Source: Coraliomargarita_B sp036735565
GTDB taxonomy: Bacteria > Verrucomicrobiota > Verrucomicrobiia > Opitutales > Coraliomargaritaceae
Assembly (NCBI GenBank): GCA_036735565.1
Contig: DAINOC010000002.1
Coordinates: 30,766 to 94,765 of the forward strand
Direction of reading: 5' to 3'
DNA: 64,000 bases
A program made the translations under genes and the position numbers. Positions 44,765 through 54,122 of the stretch are shown piece by piece (positions within the stretch are counted from its first letter, which is position 1; each line of letters opens with the position of its first letter). The notes under the pieces were generated by a model that was given only the letters and a program-made list of their open reading frames with translations, made no database searches and was not told the DNA's origin.

Positions 44765-45844
44765 ATGCTAAATTGGCACAAAATGGTAAGTTTATCCACG
44801 GCACGAATCAACACACAGACAAAGCGCAGTTCCATCCTGCGGGTTGGCTATGTCCGTCTGCTGGATGCAGCACCTCTGATCGTCGCCGAAAGCCTGGGAC
44901 TATTCAGGGACGCTGGACTGAGCGTGCTGCTTTCGCGCGAGGCAGGCTGGGCATCGATTCGCGATAAGCTCGCCTTTGGTGAGTTGGACATGGCGCAGGC
45001 GCTCAGCCCGATGCCGTTTGCGATGCAGTTGGGCCTTGGCGTGGCCAAGACATCGGTGATTACAGGAATGGTGCTGAGCTGCAACGGAAACGCCATTACC
45101 CTCTCATCCAGGTTGCTTGAGGAGGGTATTCAGGACGGTCAATCGCTGCTGCGCTTTGTTCGAAAGGGGTTCCGGGCGCGCAAACTTGTTTTTGGCGTGG
45201 TCTCTCTCTATTCCTCGCACCACTTTATACTCTGCCGCTGGCTGGAGTCGCTGGGGATTCGCCCAAAGGAGGATGTGATCATCGCAGTTCTACCGCCGGA
45301 GCAAATGGTCCGGAACCTGATCTCTGGAAACATTGATGGATTCTGCGTTGGTGAGCCCTGGAACTCCATCGCGGTGGAGGAGGGTGTCGGCTGGTGTCCG
45401 GCGACCAGTGGACAGATAGCCAAGAAGTATCCCGAGAAAGTGCTCGCGACAACGGAGCACTTTTACGCCTATCGACCGGATGCCTACGAAGCGATGGTGG
45501 CTGTCCTTCACGGGGCTTGTGGCTATTGCCAGGAGCCCGAAAATGCCAAGGCACTTTTAAGGATTCTCTCCAAACCGGAGTATTTAAACTGCTCCGAGAA
45601 GACAATGGCGCATTCCCTTTCCGGACGATTTCCTCTTGGAGGAGGTCTTTACGATGAGGGAGAATTCATAAGTTTCTCGGGTGAAGGCGTCAATCTCCCG
45701 GATGGAGAGCGTGCTCGTTTGGTGCTCGAGGATCTTATCCAGTTTACATCGGCGACCATTCCGCCTCGCGAACAGACGGAATTAATTTCCCGGGCATTCC
45801 GCCCACACATTTACGAACAGTCGCTCTTCGAGACGGTTCGCTAA
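44765..45844 (+). CDS. NasS-like nitrate-sensing binding protein without signal peptide
   Basis: 359 residues (353 from ATG 44783). Related to the NrtA/CmpA nitrate-binding family: LRVGYVRLLDAAPLIVAESLGLF, ASIRDKLAFGELDMAQALSPMP, GNIDGFCVGEPWN, KVLATTEHFYAY. Unlike the next gene there is no signal peptide, so the protein should stay in the cytoplasm, as NasS does. In known systems NasS works with the RNA-binding antiterminator NasT; no NasT is encoded nearby. Here it may instead signal through the divergent LysR regulator. Confidence 0.8.
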   Translation: MLNWHKMVSLSTARINTQTKRSSILRVGYVRLLDAAPLIVAESLGLFRDAGLSVLLSREAGWASIRDKLAFGELDMAQALSPMPFAMQLGLGVAKTSVITGMVLSCNGNAITLSSRLLEEGIQDGQSLLRFVRKGFRARKLVFGVVSLYSSHHFILCRWLESLGIRPKEDVIIAVLPPEQMVRNLISGNIDGFCVGEPWNSIAVEEGVGWCPATSGQIAKKYPEKVLATTEHFYAYRPDAYEAMVAVLHGACGYCQEPENAKALLRILSKPEYLNCSEKTMAHSLSGRFPLGGGLYDEGEFISFSGEGVNLPDGERARLVLEDLIQFTSATIPPREQTELISRAFRPHIYEQSLFETVR

Positions 45845-45866
45845 CCAAAACCAACAAACAGCAGCT

Positions 45867-47219
45867 ATGAAACAAATCCTACCATTAGTAACTTCCGTGG
45901 GCGCGCTTTTAGTCGTGTCGGCGTCGCTTTCTGCAGAGAAGCTCTTCCTTGAAAAAGACAGTCTCAAGTTTGGATTCATCAAACTGACGGATTGTGCACC
46001 GATCGTCATCGCCAAAGAGAAAGGCTTCTTCGCGGAGGAAGGTTTGCAGGTCGAAGTTGTCGCGCAGCCAAACTGGAAGACGCTTCTCGATAACGTCATC
46101 AACGGCGATCTCGACGGTGCGCACATGCTCTCGGGGCAGCCGATCGCCGCGACGATAGGCATCGGCACGCAAGCGCATATCATCACCGCCTTTACCATGG
46201 ATTTGAACGGCAATGGGATCACCGTCTCGAATGCGGTCTGGGAGGCCATGCAGGCTAATGATTTCAGTCTTGATGTTGAGCAGCCCGAGCACCCGATTAC
46301 GGCAGCCGCGCTCAAGCCGGTGGTTCAGGATTACCTCGATCAGGGGAAAAAGCTCCAAATGGGTATGGTCTTTCCTGTATCGACGCACAACTATGAGCTG
46401 CGTTACTGGCTGGCGTCCGCCGGGATTCATCCGGGAATGTATACCCAAAGTGACTTTGGCGGCCGCACGGATGCCGAAGTGGAGTTGTCGGTGACGCCGC
46501 CGCCGCTGATGCCGGCAACGTTGGAAGCGGGTAACATTTCCGGCTACTGCGTTGGCGAGCCGTGGAATCAGGCTGCTGTTGCCAAAGGGATCGGCGTGCC
46601 CGTCACCACTAACTATGATATCTGGAAGAACAACCCTGAGAAGGTCTTTGGGGTCAATAAAGAGTGGGCGGATACCAATCCCAACACCCACCTCGCCGTT
46701 GTGAAGGCCCTCATCCGTGCGGGCAAGTGGCTCGATGCAACCGATGCCGAGGGCAATCTGGTCAACCGCGAAGAAGCTTGCCGCATCCTCGCACAGCCCA
46801 ACTACGTGGGCGCGGATTTTGAAATCATCAAAAACTCGATGACGGGCTACTTTTATTTTCAAAAGACGGACAAGCGAGAACTTCCGGACTTCAACGTCTT
46901 CTTCAAATACCACGCCACCTATCCTTGGTATTCCGACGGTATTTGGTTTCTCACGCAGATGCGCCGCTGGGGGCAGATTACTGAATCTAAGCCGGCGGAG
47001 TGGTACCACGAGATCGCGCGGAAAGTCTATAAGCCGGAGATCTATCTCGCTGCGGCGAAGCTATTGCTTGAAGAGGGCCACATTGAGGCGTCGGATATTC
47101 CGTGGGAAACGGATGGCTACAAGCCCGCTACGGACGAGTTCATTGATGGCATCACGTATGACGGCCGCGACCCGATCGGCTACATCAATGCGCATATGAT
47201 TGGCAACAAGGAGCCCTGA
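45867..47219 (+). CDS. nrtA: Nitrate ABC transporter substrate-binding protein (NrtA-like)
   Basis: 450 residues. Signal peptide MKQILPLVTSVGALLVVSASLSA, then the nitrate/bicarbonate-binding lobe: LKFGFIKLTDCAPIVIAKEKGFFAEEGL, LDGAHMLSGQPIAATIG, GYCVGEPWNQAAV and IWKNNPEKVFGV. The key WNxx and small-anion pocket motif (GEPWN) is kept. It delivers nitrate or nitrite to the permease. No lipobox is seen. Confidence 0.92.
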   Translation: MKQILPLVTSVGALLVVSASLSAEKLFLEKDSLKFGFIKLTDCAPIVIAKEKGFFAEEGLQVEVVAQPNWKTLLDNVINGDLDGAHMLSGQPIAATIGIGTQAHIITAFTMDLNGNGITVSNAVWEAMQANDFSLDVEQPEHPITAAALKPVVQDYLDQGKKLQMGMVFPVSTHNYELRYWLASAGIHPGMYTQSDFGGRTDAEVELSVTPPPLMPATLEAGNISGYCVGEPWNQAAVAKGIGVPVTTNYDIWKNNPEKVFGVNKEWADTNPNTHLAVVKALIRAGKWLDATDAEGNLVNREEACRILAQPNYVGADFEIIKNSMTGYFYFQKTDKRELPDFNVFFKYHATYPWYSDGIWFLTQMRRWGQITESKPAEWYHEIARKVYKPEIYLAAAKLLLEEGHIEASDIPWETDGYKPATDEFIDGITYDGRDPIGYINAHMIGNKEP

Positions 47220-47334
47220 GGCGGCGAACGCCAGAATACCGACAAACCAACTGACCCTTCCCGGAGGTGGAACGTCCGACCCGTTCCATCGCCTGGCTTC
47301 GATCCCGATAGCGAAATTCACGTCATGCCCGCAA

Positions 47335-48933
47335 ATGAAACTGAAATATAAAATACTTAAAGCCGTCGACGTTTCCGGATTCACCTTTCTCGACCCGATC
47401 ATCCGCCTTTGCTACCGGGAGGAACCGGACGAGCAACTACGACGGATTTTCAAGTTCATCGTTGTGCCGATAATGGCCTTTACCGCATTTGTTTTGGTCT
47501 GGGCCTACCTTGCTCCGCGCCACACCACCAAGTCCGGTGAAGTTCCCACGCCTACTGTGGTTTGGGATGCAGCGAAGGGAATCTGGGTTTTTCATCAGCG
47601 GGAGAATGCCAAGAAGGCTGCCTACCTGGTGCCTGCAGTGGCGGTCGAGCAGGCGGTCGCGGCGGCCACCGGGCGCCAAGCAGAGCTCGAAAGTGAGTTG
47701 ATTCCGGCGGCGAAAAAAAAGGTAGCAAGTGTTGGCGACGACGAAGCAGCGTGGCGTGCCGAATTGATCGGACCGATGGAGACAAAGTATGCCAACCTCA
47801 AAGGGGTTTATGATGCCCTCAGGAAGGAACGTCAGTCCGGTATCATCGAGATCAGCAAGAGAATCGAGACGAGCGTCGATAAACAGGAGCTACTCGACGC
47901 TCTGCGCGCGAACGAAGCGTTGACCGAGCAGGAAGGGGCTGAGCTCAAGTCCATCGAAAATAGGTTGAATTCACTTAAAGGAAGGCGCTACGCGCCCGCA
48001 TACTGGGCGAGCCGGGAATTAGGATCGCTCGAAGAAGAGCGCCAGTATCTGGTCAAGCTGATCGATGTTCTGACGAACACCCGCTCAGCAAAAGTCAGTG
48101 AGCTCGAATCCCAGTTGGACGAATTGAATGCGGCTTACCTATCCGTGGCTCCGGAGAAAGCATTTAGCGAGGCACGCAAGCTTGTCCGCACCGAGGATCG
48201 AATTGAGAGCATTGCCGCCTCCGAGTTCTCTGCTGCGAAAACGTTTCCATACCAAATCCGTCGTAGCTTACTTTGCGTCTTCGCCGGTTTCGTTTTTGCT
48301 TCGGTCATCGCTATCCCCATCGGAATCCTCTGTGGCTTAAGCCGTATTTTTATGGCGGCAATGACGCCATTTATTGCGATTTTCAAGCCGGTTTCGCCGA
48401 TTGTTTGGCTGCCTATCGCGCTTATAGTGATTGGCGGATTCATCCCTGATCCAGATGCGTTTCAGTCAGCTATGAACGGGCTTCCGCTCTTGGGTGCCTA
48501 CCAGATCAATCCCGCCTTTCTGGCCTCTGCTGCGACGGTGGCGCTTTGTTCGCTCTGGCCCACCTTGGTCAACACTGCACTTGGAGTGGCATCGATTGAT
48601 AAGGACCACATTAATGTTGCCCGCGTCCTCAAGCTGGGCTTCTGGGACCGGCTGACCAAGATCGTCATCCCCTCTTCACTGCCGCTTATTTTTGCCGGTC
48701 TGCGAATTTCTTTGGGGGTCGGTTGGATGGTACTCATCGCCGCCGAGCTACTGGCTTCGTCGGAGGGCATTGGTAAGTTCGTTTGGGATATGTTCTCCAA
48801 TGGTTCCTCCGATTCTTTCGCACAAATGTTCGTTGTGGTCTTCGTAGTTGGCTTTATCGGCTTCCTGCTCGACCGCATCATGATCGTATTCCAACGCCTC
48901 GTCTCCTTTGACGGCGCACCGACCGCTCTCTGA
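47335..48933 (+). CDS. Nitrate ABC transporter permease with large coiled-coil insertion
   Basis: 532 residues, against about 270 for NrtB/NtrB. Residues 41-60 form the first span (FIVVPIMAFTAFVLVWAYLA), then residues 61-308 form a polar, Glu/Lys/Leu-rich region with heptad-like stretches (AELESELIPAAKKK, DKQELLDALRANEALTEQEGAE, SLEEERQYLVKLIDVL, SELESQLDELNAAYLS). The permease core follows from about 311 with the EAA-type loop SIDKDHINVARVLKLGFWDR and C-terminal GWMVLIAAELLASSEGIGKFVW. The insert most likely lies in the periplasm. ATG 47335 is used; an upstream frame is open to 47200. Confidence 0.82.
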   Translation: MKLKYKILKAVDVSGFTFLDPIIRLCYREEPDEQLRRIFKFIVVPIMAFTAFVLVWAYLAPRHTTKSGEVPTPTVVWDAAKGIWVFHQRENAKKAAYLVPAVAVEQAVAAATGRQAELESELIPAAKKKVASVGDDEAAWRAELIGPMETKYANLKGVYDALRKERQSGIIEISKRIETSVDKQELLDALRANEALTEQEGAELKSIENRLNSLKGRRYAPAYWASRELGSLEEERQYLVKLIDVLTNTRSAKVSELESQLDELNAAYLSVAPEKAFSEARKLVRTEDRIESIAASEFSAAKTFPYQIRRSLLCVFAGFVFASVIAIPIGILCGLSRIFMAAMTPFIAIFKPVSPIVWLPIALIVIGGFIPDPDAFQSAMNGLPLLGAYQINPAFLASAATVALCSLWPTLVNTALGVASIDKDHINVARVLKLGFWDRLTKIVIPSSLPLIFAGLRISLGVGWMVLIAAELLASSEGIGKFVWDMFSNGSSDSFAQMFVVVFVVGFIGFLLDRIMIVFQRLVSFDGAPTAL

Positions 48934-48934
48934 C

Positions 48935-49855
48935 ATGTCTTATCTTGAAATTAACAAGGTATCTGTCGGCTTTGGCCCGGCGAACCGCCGCGAGGAAGTT
49001 CTCCGCGATATCAATTTGTCCGTTGAGAAAAACGAGTTCGTTGCGGTCGTGGGATTTTCCGGATCGGGTAAATCGACTTTGATCAACCTGCTGGCTGGCT
49101 TGATCGTGCCCGATGTGGGGGAGATACGCCTCGATGGAAAGGTGATCACTGAGCCGTCACCGCGTCTCGGTATCATGTTTCAGAACTATTCACTGCTCCC
49201 CTGGCTCTCCGTCTACGGCAATATTGAGCTGGCCGTGAAGCAGGTGTTTCCTGATTTGAAAGGTGAGGTGCTGCGCGAGCACATCGAGCGCTATATCGGC
49301 ATGGTCAGTCTGCTTCCCGCAGCTGAAAAGAAGCCCGGCGAGCTCTCCGGTGGGATGCGGCAACGCGCCTCGCTTGCGCGCACGCTCTCCATGCAGCCGG
49401 AGATACTGCTACTCGACGAGCCACTCTCAGCCCTCGACGCGCTCACGCGGGCCAATATCCAGGATGAGATTATACGTATCTGGGAGGACGACCGGCGAAC
49501 CATCGTCATGATCACCAACGATGTCGACGAAGCCGTTCTCATGGCCGACCGTATCGTGCCCTTGACGATGGGGCCGGAGGCTACCCTGGACAGACCATTT
49601 CCGGTCGACCTCGCCCGGCCGCGCAACCGCACCACGCTTAATACGAACCCCGCCTTTCGACGACTGCGCAACGAGATCTCGCGCTACATGGTCACCCTGA
49701 ATGAGGAGTCCCGAGCGCTCGAAGATACGCGTATTTCCGATCTGCCCGGGCACATGCCGATCGATTTCACCGTCTACCCCAATTTGCCCTCACGCGGGCG
49801 CCGCCGCCGTGCAATTGCTGAGCGACTTGATCCCACAACCACCTTTTTCAAATGA
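48935..49855 (+). CDS. nrtC: Nitrate ABC transporter ATP-binding protein 1
   Basis: 306 residues. NrtC/D-type ATPase: Walker A GFSGSGKS near 40-48, Q-loop MFQNYSLLPWLSVYGNIELAV, signature LSGGMRQRASLARTL, Walker B ILLLDEPLSALDA, H-loop VMITNDVDEA. It has an extra C-terminal tail (about residues 230-306) with RPRNRTTLN, as in ATPases of this family that act with nitrate permeases. Stop overlaps the start of the next ATPase by 4 bp (ATGA), so the pair is coupled. Confidence 0.92.
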   Translation: MSYLEINKVSVGFGPANRREEVLRDINLSVEKNEFVAVVGFSGSGKSTLINLLAGLIVPDVGEIRLDGKVITEPSPRLGIMFQNYSLLPWLSVYGNIELAVKQVFPDLKGEVLREHIERYIGMVSLLPAAEKKPGELSGGMRQRASLARTLSMQPEILLLDEPLSALDALTRANIQDEIIRIWEDDRRTIVMITNDVDEAVLMADRIVPLTMGPEATLDRPFPVDLARPRNRTTLNTNPAFRRLRNEISRYMVTLNEESRALEDTRISDLPGHMPIDFTVYPNLPSRGRRRRAIAERLDPTTTFFK

Positions 49856-50670
49856 TTCGCGACGAACGCTACGTAGAATTCTACAATCTGGTTAAGGCCT
49901 ATCCGAACCCCTTTGGCGACGAGATCAAAGTCGTCGACGGCTTTAATCTCATCGTGCCCCGGGGTGAGGTAGTCTCCATCATCGGGCACTCCGGTTGCGG
50001 CAAATCCACGGTGCTCAATATGATTGCCGGCCTCATTCCTATTTCGGATGGGGGCATCGTGGTTTCGGGAAAAGAGATCGACGGCCCGGGTCCGGATCGC
50101 TGCGTGGTTTTTCAGGCTCCTTGCCTGCTCCCGTGGATGTCTGCTTTCGAGAATGTCATGATCGGGGTCAAAGTGAGCTACCCGCACATCTCCAAAGCTG
50201 AGCGCAAGGCCATCGTCGAATCCGCGCTCTCTATGGTCGGTCTCGCCGATGCCATGCGCAAGTATCCCCGGGAGCTATCCGGTGGTATGCAGCAACGCGT
50301 CGGCATCGCCCGGGCCATCGCGCTCAAGCCCAGAATGCTGCTCCTCGACGAACCGCTCGGGCGCCTTGACTCGCTCACCCGCATGGAGTTGCAGGACGTC
50401 ATCCTCCGCATTTTGGATAGGGAGAAAATCACCACGCTGATCATCACCCATGACCCCGACGAGGCCATCTACATGTCCGACCGGATTTGCATGATGACGA
50501 ACGGTCCCCATGCTAAGGTGGGCGAAGTCATGGAGATTGAGTTCGAGCGTCCCCGCGATCGGGAGGCCATCGTAGAGACCGACGCTTTCTATGAATACCG
50601 CCGCCGACTCCTCGCTTTCCTTGATCACTGCGAGGCGGAGAAGCACGCGCGAGTTCGGAAGAAAGCTTAG
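49852..50670 (+). CDS. nrtD: Nitrate ABC transporter ATP-binding protein 2
   Basis: 272 residues. Walker A GHSGCGKS, Q-loop VFQAPCLLPWMSAFENVMIGV, signature LSGGMQQRVGIARAI, Walker B MLLLDEPLGRLDS, H-loop LIITHDPDEAIYMS. Two distinct ATPases would form the heterodimer of a NrtABCD transporter. It lacks the extra NrtA-like domain fused to NrtC of cyanobacteria. Confidence 0.92.
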   Translation: MIRDERYVEFYNLVKAYPNPFGDEIKVVDGFNLIVPRGEVVSIIGHSGCGKSTVLNMIAGLIPISDGGIVVSGKEIDGPGPDRCVVFQAPCLLPWMSAFENVMIGVKVSYPHISKAERKAIVESALSMVGLADAMRKYPRELSGGMQQRVGIARAIALKPRMLLLDEPLGRLDSLTRMELQDVILRILDREKITTLIITHDPDEAIYMSDRICMMTNGPHAKVGEVMEIEFERPRDREAIVETDAFYEYRRRLLAFLDHCEAEKHARVRKKA

Positions 50671-50723
50671 CGGATTACCTTATCCCGATTGCGACACGCC
50701 TGGAACCCATCGACTCACATCAC

Positions 50724-52457
50724 ATGTCCGATACATTCACATCCAGTCAAAAGGAGTATCTCGAAGGTTTTTTTGCCGGAGTTAACCAGCGAGTGAGTAT
50801 GCCTTTTCTGGGGCAAAATGCTGCGGGTCAGTTTACCGGCGATCCGGTGCACTCAGTAGATGCAGCCGTTCATGGCACACCGATTGATGAGCTTTGTAAG
50901 GAGGAGCTGATCAAGCATGAGCAGAACGGGCTCGATGTGTGGGATACGATCATGCGTGATTCGCAGCTCGACCAGTTTCCGCAGGGCGGGGACTTGTTTC
51001 GCTACAAATTTTTCGGGCTTTTTCACGTCACGCCTGCGCAGGAGTCGCTGATGCTGCGGGCCCGCATCGCTGGCTGTGTGCTCAAGTCCTATCAGCTGGC
51101 CGGCTTGGCGGAGATTGCGGAAGAATGGGGTGGCGGCTATGCGGACATCACGACGCGCGGAAACTTCCAGGTGCGCGAGATTCTTCCCCGAAATACCATT
51201 TCCACGCTGATTAAGCTGGATGAGCTGGGCCTGACATCAAAAGGATCGGGGGCCGATAACGTTCGTAACGTGACGGCCAGTCCGACCAGTGGTTTCGATC
51301 CCGACGAAGTGCTTGATGTGCTGCCTTACGCCAAGGCGATGCATCATTACATCCTGAACAACCGTGATCTTTATGGATTGCCGCGTAAGTTCAACATTGC
51401 CTTCGACAGCGGTGGGAGGGTCTCCGTTTGTGCGGATACCAACGATATTGCGTTTTACGCGGTTCGTGTCGGCGAGGGTCAGGGCGTGGAGCCGGGCATT
51501 TATTTCAGGGTGCAGCTTTGCGGGATCACCGGGCATAAGCAGTTTGCTTCGGATTGTGGCTTATTGATCAAGCCCAGTGAGGCCGTACCGGTGGCGGCCG
51601 CGATGATTCGGGTATTTATCGAACACGGCGACCGGACCAATCGGAAGAAGGCGCGGCTTAAGTATCTGGTGGATGACTGGGGCGTCCCGAAATTTCTCGA
51701 TGCGGCTATGGAGAAGCTGGCGTTTAAGCCGGCAATCTTCCCGATCGGGCAGTGCGAGCCGCGGGCCCGGACCTTGCAGCATGGCCATGTCGGCATCTAC
51801 GAGACGAATGTGCCGGGGTATAGTTACATCGGAGTAGTTGTGCCGGTCGGTCGCATGCTGCCGGAGCAGATGAAGGTCATGGCTGAACTTGCAGACCGCT
51901 ACGGTCGCAGCGAGATCCGCCTGACTGCTTGGCAGAATCTGATCCTGCCCTGGATCGCCGATGCCGACTTGGCAGCGGTGAAGCAGGAGATTGTCGATAT
52001 GGGCCTGCACTATCAGAGCACCACTATCTCCGGCGGTCTGGTCGCTTGCACGGGTAATGCGGGGTGTAAGTATGCGGCGAGCAACACGAAGGGCCACGCG
52101 CTGCAACTGGTCGAATACCTGGAGCGTGAGATTGATCTCGATCAGCCGATCAACATCCACCTGACCGGTTGTCCGCACTCCTGTGCCCAGCACTACGTGG
52201 GAGATATCGGGCTGCTCGGATCCAAGGTTAAAGTCGGCGAAGAAAGCGTTGAGGGCTATGCCGTGGTTCTGGGTGGGGGTGTCGACGAGCGGCAGGCTAT
52301 CGCGCATGAGATTTTCCCTGGCACGGCCTTTGAAGAGTTGAAGCCGCTGCTGCGAAAAGTCCTGCGCACCTACCTCGAAAAACGTGAAGGTAAGGAGACC
52401 TTCTGGCAGTTTACCCGGCGCCACAGTGCCGATGAACTAAAAGCGCTTTTTGCATGA
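50724..52457 (+). CDS. nirA: Siroheme/[4Fe-4S] ferredoxin-type nitrite reductase (NirA-like)
   Basis: 577 residues. Reduces nitrite to ammonium. Siroheme/[4Fe-4S] ligands are Cys442, Cys448, Cys483 and Cys487 (ACTGNAGC ... TGCPHSC). ITTRGNFQVR and LTAWQNLILPWI are conserved in sulfite/nitrite reductases. The N-terminus FTSSQKEYLEGFFAGV resembles that of the CysJ-like protein encoded downstream. In place of plant-type ferredoxin, electrons probably come from that flavoprotein. The enzyme starts 53 bp after the transporter ATPase gene. Confidence 0.92.
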   Translation: MSDTFTSSQKEYLEGFFAGVNQRVSMPFLGQNAAGQFTGDPVHSVDAAVHGTPIDELCKEELIKHEQNGLDVWDTIMRDSQLDQFPQGGDLFRYKFFGLFHVTPAQESLMLRARIAGCVLKSYQLAGLAEIAEEWGGGYADITTRGNFQVREILPRNTISTLIKLDELGLTSKGSGADNVRNVTASPTSGFDPDEVLDVLPYAKAMHHYILNNRDLYGLPRKFNIAFDSGGRVSVCADTNDIAFYAVRVGEGQGVEPGIYFRVQLCGITGHKQFASDCGLLIKPSEAVPVAAAMIRVFIEHGDRTNRKKARLKYLVDDWGVPKFLDAAMEKLAFKPAIFPIGQCEPRARTLQHGHVGIYETNVPGYSYIGVVVPVGRMLPEQMKVMAELADRYGRSEIRLTAWQNLILPWIADADLAAVKQEIVDMGLHYQSTTISGGLVACTGNAGCKYAASNTKGHALQLVEYLEREIDLDQPINIHLTGCPHSCAQHYVGDIGLLGSKVKVGEESVEGYAVVLGGGVDERQAIAHEIFPGTAFEELKPLLRKVLRTYLEKREGKETFWQFTRRHSADELKALFA

Positions 52458-52574
52458 ACCGGTGGCGGCCGATCCTGAAGTGGCCCTGCTCCTATCCTCG
52501 CCTAATAGCGGAAACTCAACCAACAACGAACAACCATCGCCCCATCCATCACAGTCGAAGACAGTCCCATTGAA

Positions 52575-54122
52575 ATGCTCCTTAAAGAGCAGGGCACTCT
52601 GCAGACCCCCGTCGGCACATTTTCGGCGCGCCACGATGCGGGTCTTGTCGAGCCGGAGCAGGCCAAGTTCTACAAGCGGCTGATTCCGCTGAGTCGGCCG
52701 GGGGCAGGGGAGCAATATGCTTTCAAGGTCGATCTCGACCGATGCACCGGTTGTAAAGCCTGCGTCTCCGCGTGTCACAGCCTGAACGGTTTGGAAGAAT
52801 CCGAAACCTGGCGCGACGTGGGCACGATTCACGGAATCGACCTCGCGGGGGCCGCTTACTCGCAGACGATCACGACCGCCTGCCACCATTGCACCGATCC
52901 CGGTTGTCTCAACGGCTGTCCGGTGCTGGCCTATGAGAAAGATCCGAAGACTGGCATCGTCTATCACCTCGATGACCAGTGCATCGGTTGCCAGTATTGT
53001 GTGTTGAAGTGCCCCTACGATGTGCCCAAATACTCAAAGAAGCTCGGCATCGTGCGAAAGTGCGATATGTGTCAGAGCCGTCTCGCCAATGGTGAGGCGC
53101 CAGCCTGTGCTCAGGCCTGTCCCACCGAGGCAATCAGTATTACCATCGTCGATATCGCAGCGACTGAAGCGCAGGCGCGGGGCACAGCAAATTTCCTCCC
53201 TGGGGCTCCTGAGCCCTCCTACACCGTGCCGACGACTCAGTATGTCTCCGGGCGGGATGTCCCTTCCGGTGCCGTAGCTGCCGACTACCATACGCTACGC
53301 CCGGAGCATGGACACCTGCCGCTTGTGTTCATGCTGGTACTCACCCAGCTGAGCGTAGGGCTATTTGCTTTTGCTTTCTTTGGTGCGGCGGAGGCAACGA
53401 AGCCAACGCTGACAGCGGGATTTCTGGCGATGTCGGTAGGTCTCGCTGCATCGGTCAGTCATCTTGGGCGTCCACTCGGAGCTTGGCGTGCTTTTCTCGG
53501 TCTGCGCCGTTCCTGGCTGAGCCGGGAGATCGTGACTTTCGGGCTCTTTTCAGGTGCGGCGGCGGTCTACACTTTGACGGCATATGTCGATTTCATTCCA
53601 GCGCTCATTGAGCGAGCAAGTGGCCCGGTAACACTCGCACTCGGCTTGCTCGGCGTCTTCACCTCGGTGATGATCTACCACGACACGCAGCGGCCTTTCT
53701 GGTTCTTCCCTATCGGCGCGATCAAGTTCTACGGCACGACGATGGGGCTCGCGGCGGCCGCTTACCTGCCTATCGCGGTCGCTTGCGGCGTCGCGGTCCT
53801 GCCTGCGTTCAGTCTACTCGTCTTCAGTTGCCTGGTGAAGCTGGGGCTTGAAGTGGTCACGCTCTGGCCCGCCTTTGGATCGGCGATGAAGCCTGCCAGG
53901 AAGTCGGCACTACTCATGCTACGCCCGCTGCGAGTGTTGACCGGTCTCCGGTTCCTGAGTGCCCTCGGCGGCCTTCTCATAGCACTTGGGCTGACTCAGG
54001 CCCCAACTTCGCTCGCGCTGGCTATTTTCGCATTTATCTTAATTCTAATTTCGGAGTTGTTGGAGCGGACCCTCTTTTTTCGCGCCGTGGCAGCCCCCAA
54101 AATGCCGGGAGGCGTTGCCTGA
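52575..54122 (+). CDS. DmsB-DmsC fusion: 4[4Fe-4S] electron-transfer subunit joined to a membrane anchor
   Basis: 515 residues. The N-terminal DmsB-like part has sixteen Cys in four clusters (57/60/63/67, 103/106/111/115, 136/139/142/146, 163/166/178/182) for four [4Fe-4S] centres. After a linker with TTQYVSGRD-like sequence (about 220-245) the C-terminal DmsC-like part has eight hydrophobic spans that in DmsC bind menaquinol. DmsB and DmsC are usually two proteins; here they are one. It lies next to the nitrate reductase (overlapping by 1 bp), so electrons probably pass quinol to the Mo enzyme. The coding frame remains open upstream to 52509 but lacks ATG/GTG/TTG, so the start is unsure. Confidence 0.88.
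   Translation: MLLKEQGTLQTPVGTFSARHDAGLVEPEQAKFYKRLIPLSRPGAGEQYAFKVDLDRCTGCKACVSACHSLNGLEESETWRDVGTIHGIDLAGAAYSQTITTACHHCTDPGCLNGCPVLAYEKDPKTGIVYHLDDQCIGCQYCVLKCPYDVPKYSKKLGIVRKCDMCQSRLANGEAPACAQACPTEAISITIVDIAATEAQARGTANFLPGAPEPSYTVPTTQYVSGRDVPSGAVAADYHTLRPEHGHLPLVFMLVLTQLSVGLFAFAFFGAAEATKPTLTAGFLAMSVGLAASVSHLGRPLGAWRAFLGLRRSWLSREIVTFGLFSGAAAVYTLTAYVDFIPALIERASGPVTLALGLLGVFTSVMIYHDTQRPFWFFPIGAIKFYGTTMGLAAAAYLPIAVACGVAVLPAFSLLVFSCLVKLGLEVVTLWPAFGSAMKPARKSALLMLRPLRVLTGLRFLSALGGLLIALGLTQAPTSLALAIFAFILILISELLERTLFFRAVAAPKMPGGVA

Noticed and set aside
52458..52574. An upstream start for the DmsB-DmsC fusion
   Set aside because: The frame is open from 52509 but has no ATG, GTG or TTG before 52575, and stops lie at 52503 and 52506.
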